Positions 47,078 through 54,763 of a DNA stretch of 64,000 bases are shown here, one piece after another (within the stretch, counting starts at the first letter, position 1; every line of letters starts with the position of its first letter). Source of the stretch: Desulfobacterales bacterium (GTDB lineage: Bacteria; Desulfobacterota; Desulfobacteria; Desulfobacterales; Desulfosalsimonadaceae); assembly GCA_018335195.1 (NCBI GenBank), contig JAGXKN010000017.1, positions 1-64,000 of the forward strand, given 5' to 3'. The position numbers and the translations under genes are program-made. The notes beneath the pieces were generated by a model. The model was given only the letters and a program-made list of their open reading frames with translations, searched no databases and was not told the DNA's origin.

Positions 47078-48196
47078 CTACTTGATCATTTTCTCCAGAA
47101 ACCGGATTCGCTTGAGGGGCGCGATTCCCAGCAGGGCTTGCATATGTTTGGCGTCGCGCATGCGTTTTTCCTGGCCGTAGTCCTTCATATAGCCCACGCC
47201 GCCCATTAGCTGCACCCCGTCAGTGGTGGCCCCACATGCCATTTCCTGGATGTGAAGCGCCGCGGCCCGGGAGCTCTGTTCCCATCCGGGCAGGCCTTCA
47301 TCCACTGCATGGCAGGCCGAGGTCATGACCATGTCCGCGTTGCTCATTTTGACTGCCATGTTGGCCATAAGCATTTTCACCTCCGACCATTTGATGATTT
47401 CCTGGCCGCCCTGAAATCGGGCCCGGGCATATTCCATGGCTTCCTTAAAGGACCCTTTCATCACGCCGGCCGACATGGCCGCGGCCGCGGTATGAAACTT
47501 GTCTGCCATTCGCGTAAAATAGGTGTCTCCCCGGCCCGGGTCGCCGATGAGCGCGGCCCCGGCATTTGTAAGTTGCAGGTCCACGGCCGGGCATGCCCTT
47601 AATCCCAGGCTGAGCACGGGCTCGCTTTTCTCCACGCCCGGTCCTTCGAGGTTGACCAGAAAGAAACTGTAGCCGTCTTCTTTTTCGAGTCGGGCCGGGA
47701 TCAATGCGTGACCGGCAACTCCAGCAAGCACCACGTATTCCAGGGATCCGGAAAGGGTATAGGTGTGGCCGTTTTTGCGGGCCTCTGCCATATTCGGGAT
47801 TTCGGCCGGATTGTTGAACACCGGCAGTCCGATCAGGCAGTCCCTGGCGGTCTGACCGCCGGCAAGCTTTTCCAGCTCCGCCTCGTTTCCGGCCTCGAGC
47901 ATGATCTGCTGGGCTGCTGCAGTGGTAAAAACAATCCCGCCCATGCTGCTGTCCTCCCGGCAGAGATTTTCAAGCAGGCGGCTTAAGGCGGTAATTCCCT
48001 GGTTCATGCCGCCTGCGGATTCCGGCAGGATCAGGTGAAAAAAATCGAGCTCAAAGGCTTTCTGCAACACGGAGTCAAAAAACGGGCCGAACGGGAACCT
48101 GTCGTTTTCCTCCCGGTTCGGGGCCAGTTCTTTTCTGGCAAATTCCGCGGCTGCCTTGTCAAGCATTTCTATTTCTTTGTTTTTGACTGCCGGCAT
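47078..48196 (-). CDS. Acyl-CoA dehydrogenase family protein
   Basis: 372 aa flavoprotein. N-terminal helical domain with REENDRFPFG, middle beta domain and C-terminal helices including MKGSFKEAMEYARARFQGGQEI, DGVQLMGGVGYMKDYGQEKRMRDAK. The last motif region normally holds the FAD- and substrate-contacting residues. The usual catalytic Glu position is not clear to me. AAGGAAAAATC precedes ATG 48196; a longer frame runs into the alcohol dehydrogenase gene in the wrong phase. Last gene of a four-gene leftward operon. Confidence 0.87.
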   Translation of the reverse strand: MPAVKNKEIEMLDKAAAEFARKELAPNREENDRFPFGPFFDSVLQKAFELDFFHLILPESAGGMNQGITALSRLLENLCREDSSMGGIVFTTAAAQQIMLEAGNEAELEKLAGGQTARDCLIGLPVFNNPAEIPNMAEARKNGHTYTLSGSLEYVVLAGVAGHALIPARLEKEDGYSFFLVNLEGPGVEKSEPVLSLGLRACPAVDLQLTNAGAALIGDPGRGDTYFTRMADKFHTAAAAMSAGVMKGSFKEAMEYARARFQGGQEIIKWSEVKMLMANMAVKMSNADMVMTSACHAVDEGLPGWEQSSRAAALHIQEMACGATTDGVQLMGGVGYMKDYGQEKRMRDAKHMQALLGIAPLKRIRFLEKMIK

Positions 48197-48233
48197 GATT
48201 TTTCCTTCTGTCAATGCTTTCTTTTCTGTTGGT

Positions 48234-49490
48234 CTATTTTTTCCCGCCTTTTTTAATTTTCCGTCTGTCCAGAGGGGTGCCTTCCCAGGCGTGTTCGAGT
48301 ACCATCCGGGCGTCATCCGGAAGCAGTTCCTCGGGGTTGTACATTCGGGCCCCGTCGGCCATGATGTTTCGGGCGATTTCCGACAGCATGGATTTCGGGA
48401 TCGCCTGCTCGCCCTGGGGATTGTAGATTTCCTTGAGGAATCGGGGATGTTTTCCGTCGGTGGCATCATGCAGGTCCTCGTTGAGTCGGCGCACAAGGGC
48501 AATGACTTTTTCGGGTCTTTCGTTTTTACGGGTTTGCGCATACGTTTCCGGGCCGCCGAGGGCAAACAGCAGCTCGCCGATATAGCCGGCCCGGCGGTGA
48601 AGGTTGTACTCCATTCCATAGGGCATCAGAATGCTCATGCAGTTGCCGTGGGGCACGTGGCAGATCGCGCCGATGGTGTGACCGATGTTGTGCACCATCC
48701 CGACCATGGAGTTGGAAAACGCCACCCCGGCCATGGTGGAGGCATTGGCCAGTTCAAGCCGGGCTTGTGTATCATCCGGGTTTTTGACCACGTGCAGCAG
48801 GTTTTCGCTGATTGCCCGGATGGCCCGCAGGGCAAAGGCGTCGCTCAAGGGGTTTTTTTCCATGCAGTAATAGGACTCGCAGGCATGGCTCAGCGCATCC
48901 ATGGCAGTGGCGGCGGTTAGAAACGGGGGAAGGGTTTTGGTCAGGCGCGGGTCCAGCACAGCCAGATCCGGCAGCAGGAAATAAGAGACAAAGCCCATCT
49001 TCACGTGACGGTCCGGATCGGCAATAACGGCCACCAGGGTCATTTCTGAGCCCGTCCCGGTGGTGGTGGGCAGGATGGCCAAGGGATTGAGTCTTTTGCG
49101 CACCTTCCCGGCACCCTGGTAGTCCAGCAGGGATCCGCCGCCCAGGGAGACCACGATATTAACACCCTTGGCGGTATCAATCACCGATCCGCCGCCCACG
49201 GCAAGGATGGAGTCGCATGATTCCCTGCTGTAAATGCCGGCGATCTCGTCTACGACCTTGTAATCCGAATCCACTGGGATATTGTTGTAAACAGGACCGA
49301 TCTGCAATTCATCTCCCATGGCATCCCTGACCATGTCAATGAGCCCCGCGTCTTCCACACCCTTGTCCGTGATAATCAGCGGGCGATTCGCATTTAATCC
49401 GGCCAGGTGGCCCGGGATCTTTTCAAGGGCGTTTTCGCCGGATATCGTTTTGGCACGGCTGCAGAAATCATAAAAATCTGGCATGAACAT
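48234..49490 (-). CDS. Iron-containing alcohol dehydrogenase
   Basis: 418 aa. NAD-binding GGGSVIDTAKG and PTTTGTGSE are standard. All four iron ligands are present: Asp198 and His202 in MDALSHACES, His267 in MVHNIGH and His281 in HVPHGN, with the spacing of FucO-type enzymes. It interconverts an alcohol and aldehyde or ketone with NAD(H). It lies directly downstream of a degenerate paralogue, and aor is divergent, suggesting aldehyde turnover. Confidence 0.93.
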   Translation of the reverse strand: MFMPDFYDFCSRAKTISGENALEKIPGHLAGLNANRPLIITDKGVEDAGLIDMVRDAMGDELQIGPVYNNIPVDSDYKVVDEIAGIYSRESCDSILAVGGGSVIDTAKGVNIVVSLGGGSLLDYQGAGKVRKRLNPLAILPTTTGTGSEMTLVAVIADPDRHVKMGFVSYFLLPDLAVLDPRLTKTLPPFLTAATAMDALSHACESYYCMEKNPLSDAFALRAIRAISENLLHVVKNPDDTQARLELANASTMAGVAFSNSMVGMVHNIGHTIGAICHVPHGNCMSILMPYGMEYNLHRRAGYIGELLFALGGPETYAQTRKNERPEKVIALVRRLNEDLHDATDGKHPRFLKEIYNPQGEQAIPKSMLSEIARNIMADGARMYNPEELLPDDARMVLEHAWEGTPLDRRKIKKGGKK

Positions 49491-49506
49491 GGCGCCCCCC
49501 TATGTG

Positions 49507-50112
49507 TTACAGATTCCTGTAAATGACCTTGATCAGGCCCGGAGAAAAGGACTTCAGATAAATCCGGACTCGGTTGAGGTGCTTTTTCACCGGCGAGAGC
49601 TCGGACCACTTGGGATATCTTTTTACCGCCAGCCTGGCAATAACTTTGGGCAGCAAATGAATTTCCACGATATCGATCACCCGGACCACGGCCAGTGCTT
49701 GGGGCAAATTGCCCTCGACAATGAAGCGGTCATACGCGAAAGCCTGAGCGGTGGATTCCTGAAACGTAAAGACTTTGAATGCGGATTCGAGGTTTTTGAT
49801 GTCCAGGCCCAGGTCGATTTTTCTGCCATACAGGTTCCATCCCAGGTATTTGACATTGCCTTGTTTGTCTTTGCCGATCACCATATAAGGGCCGCCCGGG
49901 GCCACTCCGAGATAGAAGGTAAACCGCTCGGGAAGGTCGCCAAAGATTTTTTTGACGGATTGATCCACCTTTGACGCGGCCTCGATGGCACGCCCCACGA
50001 TGAGCAGCATGACAAATACATAGCCTTTCTTGATCAGTTTGGTCCCGGGGGGAATCTCGGGATATCTGCTGATGTTCAGGGTTTTGTTCACGGATTTTGA
50101 AATGCTTTTCAT
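49507..50112 (-). CDS. Uncharacterised protein, SCP2-like
   Basis: 201 aa, no signal peptide. The middle (FTFYLGVAPGGPYMVIGKD; GWNLYGRKIDLGLDIKNLES) has the beta-strand pattern of a sterol carrier protein 2-type lipid-binding fold, but this is only a weak resemblance. The C-terminus is basic. It overlaps the upstream dehydrogenase-like gene by ATGA and lies 16 bp ahead of the functional alcohol dehydrogenase, so the three are translationally linked. Confidence 0.55.
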   Translation of the reverse strand: MKSISKSVNKTLNISRYPEIPPGTKLIKKGYVFVMLLIVGRAIEAASKVDQSVKKIFGDLPERFTFYLGVAPGGPYMVIGKDKQGNVKYLGWNLYGRKIDLGLDIKNLESAFKVFTFQESTAQAFAYDRFIVEGNLPQALAVVRVIDIVEIHLLPKVIARLAVKRYPKWSELSPVKKHLNRVRIYLKSFSPGLIKVIYRNL

Positions 50113-51266
50113 CTGCCGCCTCCTTTTTGGGTCTGCTTGATGATCTCCAGGCAGTCCTGGGGCGAAAACGGGAAATCCTTTCTGGATCCGGCATGCACGC
50201 AGGCCTTTTCAAGCCGGTAAGCGGGGATGTGAAGGGATGAAAGGGTTTCGGGGATCTGCCCGCGGGTTTCGTCAAGAAGCGCAAGAAACATCTCAACGCC
50301 CTTTTGCGGCCGCTGTTGTTCGGGCGTTTTTGCGTATACCGCCATGCCGCCTGCGGCCAGTAGCAGATCATCCCCGGGCGGTCCGGTTTTCTGCGTCATC
50401 CATGCCAGGGCCGCAGGTGTGAAAATCCGTATAAAAACACCCCTGGCGATGCCGGTGATTTTTTCAAGTTCCTCGGCAAGCCCCCGAACCACACCGGGAG
50501 CGGCGTTTGCAGCGGCAATACCGGCCATAACGCCGGCGTTGGCCATTGCCAGGCTGTGTTTTCTGTTTTTCGGTCTTTTGATGGCTTTTTTCAGGCTGGC
50601 GGCTGCAAATCCAACCCCGGCATGGGCAAATGCATCTTTCATGGGGCTGTGCTCCCCGTCCAGGAATGCGGTTACGGCATTGTCCATGGTTGTCAGAGCG
50701 GATTGCGCAGCACACCTGCGGGTGCATGCCGCTGTCATTCGCTTGTCAAGGATAATGGCATCCGGGTACAAAAAATTCGAGGTCAGGCGCCGGTTGTCAA
50801 CGGTTATTGTTTTGCCGGACTCGCTTCCGTTTGTGCAGCATGCGGGAATATGGATAAATGGTTTTAAGCGTTTTCCCGGCGGGCTGCCGTTAAAAAACTG
50901 GAAAAGGTCCTGCGTGTCATGGGAAACTAGAAGATTGGCCGCCCGGGCCACATCTGCCACAGGGCCGCCGCCCACCGCGACAATGGCATCACAGCCCCGC
51001 TCGGCAAACAGCACGGCCGCCTGGCGGGCCAAGCTGATGCCGGCATAATCGCGGATTTCATCAAAAATCCCGCCCAGGGGGCACCCGGAATCGGCAAACG
51101 CCCGGATCAGGGTTTTGTCCAGCCCCCGCCGCGTATGCTCCCGGCCCGTGATGACCAGCGGCTTATGGGCGTCGTTGCTTGCCAGTTCCGTGGGGATGCT
51201 TTCCAGGGCGCAGGCGCCGGAGGTGATTTTCGGCTGGCTGTAAAATTCGTAGTGAAGATTCTGCAT
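50109..51266 (-). CDS. Iron-alcohol-dehydrogenase paralogue lacking metal ligands
   Basis: 385 aa with the overall Fe-ADH fold: VAVGGGPVADVARAAN keeps the dinucleotide loop. The metal site is degenerate. Asp195 remains in TTMDNAV, but the next ligand is Thr199, and the helix that should carry two histidines reads PGVVRGLAEELEKITGIARG with none. It is therefore unlikely to bind iron and may be a structural or regulatory partner of the intact enzyme downstream, or have changed chemistry. It leads the operon; RBS and promoter are in the spacer to aor. Confidence 0.8.
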   Translation of the reverse strand: MQNLHYEFYSQPKITSGACALESIPTELASNDAHKPLVITGREHTRRGLDKTLIRAFADSGCPLGGIFDEIRDYAGISLARQAAVLFAERGCDAIVAVGGGPVADVARAANLLVSHDTQDLFQFFNGSPPGKRLKPFIHIPACCTNGSESGKTITVDNRRLTSNFLYPDAIILDKRMTAACTRRCAAQSALTTMDNAVTAFLDGEHSPMKDAFAHAGVGFAAASLKKAIKRPKNRKHSLAMANAGVMAGIAAANAAPGVVRGLAEELEKITGIARGVFIRIFTPAALAWMTQKTGPPGDDLLLAAGGMAVYAKTPEQQRPQKGVEMFLALLDETRGQIPETLSSLHIPAYRLEKACVHAGSRKDFPFSPQDCLEIIKQTQKGGGR

Positions 51267-51646
51267 GATCCATCTCCTCTAAGGGCGCAAATCGTTTTGG
51301 AAAGGATGGTGCAGTCGGGTCCGCGTGTCGGTACACCGTCTTGTTTTGTGATGAGGGTCAATCAATGAAACCATACCCCGGGAAAAAAGTCAAAAGTCGG
51401 GAATCGGGAAACACGAAACGTCGGTATGGATTGACACGTCATTCTAAGTCAGGTATGATAAATTTGCAATCACTTATTTTGCTGTCCGGGGAAAACGACT
51501 CATCCTGCCGAAGAATTACTGTTGCTTGTGTGCGGGAATCGGATGTAGACTGCAGGACCAAAGCCTGCGGAAAGATTGCGGACGCCCGGCCGGCAGGGCG
51601 AAAACGATTCTGCGCACTTTTCGCAAATATTCTAAAGGAGTCTGCC
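51267..51646. other. Divergent promoter region between the dehydrogenase operon and aor
   Basis: No gene seen. This 380-bp stretch must contain both promoters. AAAGGAG at 51634-51640 is the aor ribosome-binding site. I see no obvious operator. Confidence 0.4.
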
Positions 51647-53521
51647 ATGCAGGAAATTGTGGGCACAAGCAACAAGGTGCTGGAAGTGGATTTGACAAAC
51701 CAAAGTTTTTCTGTCTCCGAGATTTCGGACAAGGACCGCAGGCTCTATCTCGGCGGCAAGGGCATCGGGCTGAAACTGCTTTATGACCGTCTGTCCCCGG
51801 GCATTGAGCCGCTCGGGGAGGAAAACATATTTGTCCTGGCCATGGGGGTGTTCATGGGCACCGGCGTGCCGTGTTCCGGCCGGTTCGAAGCGGTGACAAA
51901 GTCGCCGCTTACAGGTTTGATGACCTCGAGTTCATGCGGCGGCCCGTTCGGCATGGCCCTGAAGACTTCCGGATGGGACGCCGTGGTGATCCGGGGGCAA
52001 GCTCCCGGGCCCGTTTACCTCCGTGTGGATGCAGAAGGGGTCGAGTTCAAGCCTGCCGGTCATCTCTGGGGGCAGGGTACCGGAAAAGCCGAAAAAGCCA
52101 TGCTTGCCGAAGGCTCGGGCGCCATGGTGATCGGCCAGGCCGGGGAAAACCAGGTTCGATTCGCCAATATCCGCTCCGGGCATCGCTTCCTGGGAAGAGG
52201 CGGCATGGCCGCAGTGCTGGGGGCAAAAAACGTCAAAGGCATGGTGGCAAACGGAAATGAATACAAGATCGTACCCGCGGACAGGGAGAAGTTCCGCAAG
52301 TCCAATCGCCGGTTTTTTCAATATATCAATCACAATTTCGTGACTGCCGGCTCATTCCGGGACTATGGAACCAACGCAAACCTCAATCCCGGAAACGCCG
52401 GCGGCATCCTGCCGATCCGCAACTTTACCGGCGGCAATCACGGTCTTGCCGCCAAGGTGTCCGGCGAAACCATGGCCGAAAGATTCAACACCAAGCACGA
52501 CACTTGCAAGCCTTGCGCCATTCTGTGCGGACACCGGGGCACCATCCGGGGAGAGCAGCGCCATGTGCCGGAATACGAAACCATTACGCTCATGGGCACC
52601 AACCTGGAGATTTTCGATCCCGAGATTATTTCGGACTGGAACGAGCTTTGCGCGGAATACGGACTGGATACCATCTCCACCGGCGGCACCCTGGCCTGGG
52701 CCATGGAGGCCACGGAAAAGGGCATGATCTCCACGGATCTGAGATTCGGTTCGCCCGAGGGGGTTGCCGGGATGATCGAAGATATTGCATTCTGCCGGGG
52801 GATTGGAAAGGACCTGGCCATGGGATCGGCCGAGGCATCGAAAAAATACGGGGGCGAGGACTTTGCCATGCATGTCAAGGGCATGGAACTGCCCGGATAT
52901 GACCCGCGGGGGGCGTTCGGCCACGGCCTTTCCTATGCCACTGCCAACCGGGGCGGATGTCACTTATCGGCATATGCGGTGGGCCTGGAGGTGCTGCTGG
53001 GCATGGCCGAACCTCAGGCGCTTCGCTGGAAACCCTACATGGTCAAGTTCATGGAAAACAGCTTTTCCGCGGTCAACTGCCTGCACATCTGCATGTTTAC
53101 CTCTTTTGCGGTTTTTCTGGAGCCGCCCCTGATCCGGTTTACCCCCAATTTCATGATCAGGCTGTTAAATCAGAACATGTCCAAACTCGCCCTGAATCTC
53201 ATGGACGTAAGCCTTTGGCCCGAGCTCTGGCATGCCATCCTGGGCAAGCGCTATACACCGTATCTGGGCATGCTCGCCTTTTACAAAGCCGGCGAACGGG
53301 TGCATGTGCTGGAGCGCTACATGAACACCCGGGAGGGCATATCCAAAAAGGATGATACACTGCCCCGTCGCCTGCTCACCGAGGGACGCAAATGCGATGC
53401 AAAAGAAAAGACCGTTCCCCTGGAGCCGATGCTGAAAAAATATTACAAGACCCGGGGGTATGACAAAAACGGCATTCCCAGGGAAAAAACTCTGCGCCGC
53501 CTGGGCATAGAACCAGGATAA
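51647..53521 (+). CDS. aor: Aldehyde:ferredoxin oxidoreductase family protein
   Basis: 624 aa tungsten-pterin enzyme. RRLYLGGKGIGLKLLYDRL, the [4Fe-4S] cysteines of DTCKPCAILCGH (about residues 287-293) with a fourth in the NCLHIC segment near 478, and cofactor-binding stretches such as EYETITLMGTN and GLDTISTGGTLAW are present. It oxidises aldehydes to acids with ferredoxin. ATG 51647 has AAAGGAG 6 nt upstream; a longer open frame is non-coding. The shikimate kinase starts 8 bp after the stop. Confidence 0.93.
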   Translation: MQEIVGTSNKVLEVDLTNQSFSVSEISDKDRRLYLGGKGIGLKLLYDRLSPGIEPLGEENIFVLAMGVFMGTGVPCSGRFEAVTKSPLTGLMTSSSCGGPFGMALKTSGWDAVVIRGQAPGPVYLRVDAEGVEFKPAGHLWGQGTGKAEKAMLAEGSGAMVIGQAGENQVRFANIRSGHRFLGRGGMAAVLGAKNVKGMVANGNEYKIVPADREKFRKSNRRFFQYINHNFVTAGSFRDYGTNANLNPGNAGGILPIRNFTGGNHGLAAKVSGETMAERFNTKHDTCKPCAILCGHRGTIRGEQRHVPEYETITLMGTNLEIFDPEIISDWNELCAEYGLDTISTGGTLAWAMEATEKGMISTDLRFGSPEGVAGMIEDIAFCRGIGKDLAMGSAEASKKYGGEDFAMHVKGMELPGYDPRGAFGHGLSYATANRGGCHLSAYAVGLEVLLGMAEPQALRWKPYMVKFMENSFSAVNCLHICMFTSFAVFLEPPLIRFTPNFMIRLLNQNMSKLALNLMDVSLWPELWHAILGKRYTPYLGMLAFYKAGERVHVLERYMNTREGISKKDDTLPRRLLTEGRKCDAKEKTVPLEPMLKKYYKTRGYDKNGIPREKTLRRLGIEPG

Positions 53522-53529
53522 AGGGCTGA

Positions 53530-54048
53530 ATGCAAAGGGTATTTTCCAATTTCGTGTTAATCGGCATGCCGGGTGTCGGAAAAAGCACCGTGGGGGTCAT
53601 CCTTGCCAAGCGGGCCTCCCTGGGTTTTGTGGATACCGATGTGCTGATACAGACTTCGCAGGGATCTACGCTGCAGGAAATTGTGGATATCGACGGGCAT
53701 GAGGCCCTGCGCAGGAAAGAAGAAGAAGTGATTCTTGCCCTGTCTGTGCGGCATCACGTCATTGCAACCGGCGGCAGCGCGGTATACAGCAGCCGGGCCA
53801 TGTCGCATCTGAAGTCAGACGGAATGCTCATCTACCTGGAAGTCGATCTGCCCACCCTGAAAGCAAGAGTTCCGGATTACGGCAGGCGGGGCATTGCAAA
53901 ACGGCCGGATCAGAATTTTTCAGATCTGTTTGCCGAACGCGCCACACTCTACAAAAAATACGCGGACTTGACGATTCCCTGTTCGGGCCTCAGCCAGGAG
54001 GCGGTTTGTGAAAAAATTCTTGATGCAGCAGAAAACCGCACCGGCTGA
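53530..54048 (+). CDS. aroK: Shikimate kinase-like protein
   Basis: 172 aa. P-loop GMPGVGKSTVG, DTDVLIQ (shikimate-binding Asp), EALRRKEEEVI and ATGGSAVY match shikimate kinases, which phosphorylate shikimate in aromatic amino acid synthesis. It is close behind aor with no other aro genes nearby, so a related small-molecule kinase role is possible. Confidence 0.85.
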   Translation: MQRVFSNFVLIGMPGVGKSTVGVILAKRASLGFVDTDVLIQTSQGSTLQEIVDIDGHEALRRKEEEVILALSVRHHVIATGGSAVYSSRAMSHLKSDGMLIYLEVDLPTLKARVPDYGRRGIAKRPDQNFSDLFAERATLYKKYADLTIPCSGLSQEAVCEKILDAAENRTG

Positions 54049-54326
54049 AAATCGAGCGGGCGCCGGGCGCGCGTGATCCCGCGTATCCACCGCGATTCGG
54101 AGTCCCCCGCCCGGAAACCTTTGTGCACCCGCACCGTGCAATTCCCCGTCTCATCCATGTCGAAGACTGCTTTCCGGCCCGGTGTTTTCACATCCTTTAC
54201 TTGAGTCCCGCCGCGAGTTTATTGTTCGACAACGCATAAAACGGGCATTATTTTTTTACAATACAAGGCGGAGATGTTCGGGTTGCTTTTTTCAACACTG
54301 ATTTTTAAATCAAAGGAGGGGGTAAA

Positions 54327-54620
54327 ATGGATGGAAAAGATTTGAAAAAATTTCTTGCCGGCCTGACGATTGCAGGTCTGGTAAGCCTCGGCGGCGGGTC
54401 CCTGCCAGCGGTCCATGCAGGAAGCGGCTGAGGTTCCAGCGGCTGAGGGGCCAAAGAAGACAGCGCAGGTGGCGCTGACGAAAAACAAGAGCATAGGGAC
54501 CATATGACGGAAGAAGAAAAAGAAGAAATGGAGGCCAAGGACAGAGAAGAAAAGCAGGACAGGGAGAAACAAAAAAAGGATGAAAATGAAGATGCCGGTA
54601 GAGACAACTCCGGCGATTAA
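54327..54620 (+). CDS. sbtA: SbtA-like selenopeptide RiPP precursor (two selenocysteines)
   Basis: 97 aa when two in-frame TGAs (54429-54431 and 54444-54446) are read as Sec35 and Sec40. AAAGGAGGGGG is 5 nt before the ATG. A basic start and a hydrophobic leader (KKFLAGLTIAGLVSLGGG) end at VHA, a plausible export or leader cut site. The core GSGUGSSGUG follows, and then an extremely acidic Glu/Asp/Lys-rich tail ending GRDNSGD at TAA. The two Sec repeats match my recollection of the SbtA thio(seleno)oxazole precursor family. The radical SAM gene downstream matches SbtM. A SECIS-like hairpin follows the second TGA. The frame stays open for 58 codons past it, so this is not an accidental read-through. 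Confidence 0.9.
54461..54477 (+). promoter_or_regulatory. SECIS-like hairpin in sbtA
   Basis: CAGCGC and GCGCTG form a perfect 6-bp stem around the loop AGGTG. It begins 14 nt after the TGA at 54444-54446. The GCAGGT run matches the E. coli fdhF SECIS apical loop as I remember it, and spacing mirrors the selD hairpin. Confidence 0.75.
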
Positions 54621-54688
54621 TGGTTGATGATGCGGCATAAAGTCATGCCGTTTAAGTGACGAGCGCCTTGTGTTGCCAGGACCTATCA

Positions 54689-54722
54689 AGAGCCGGCATG
54701 TTCAGACTGCCGGCTCTTTTTC
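54689..54722 (+). terminator. Terminator or attenuator between sbtA and sbtM
   Basis: AGAGCCGGC (54689-54697) pairs with GCCGGCTCT (54709-54717), followed by T-rich sequence. It lies in the 143-bp spacer and would make the precursor mRNA abundant and the maturase transcript rarer, as is usual in RiPP operons. Confidence 0.85.
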
Positions 54723-54763
54723 CGCATTATTGAAAACACTGAATTTTTCCCGCGGAGCAGTTT

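Noticed and set aside
53949..54191. 80-codon minus-strand frame overlapping the aroK 3' end
   Set aside because: GTG start with poorly spaced Shine-Dalgarno, no recognisable motif and half the frame antisense to aroK.
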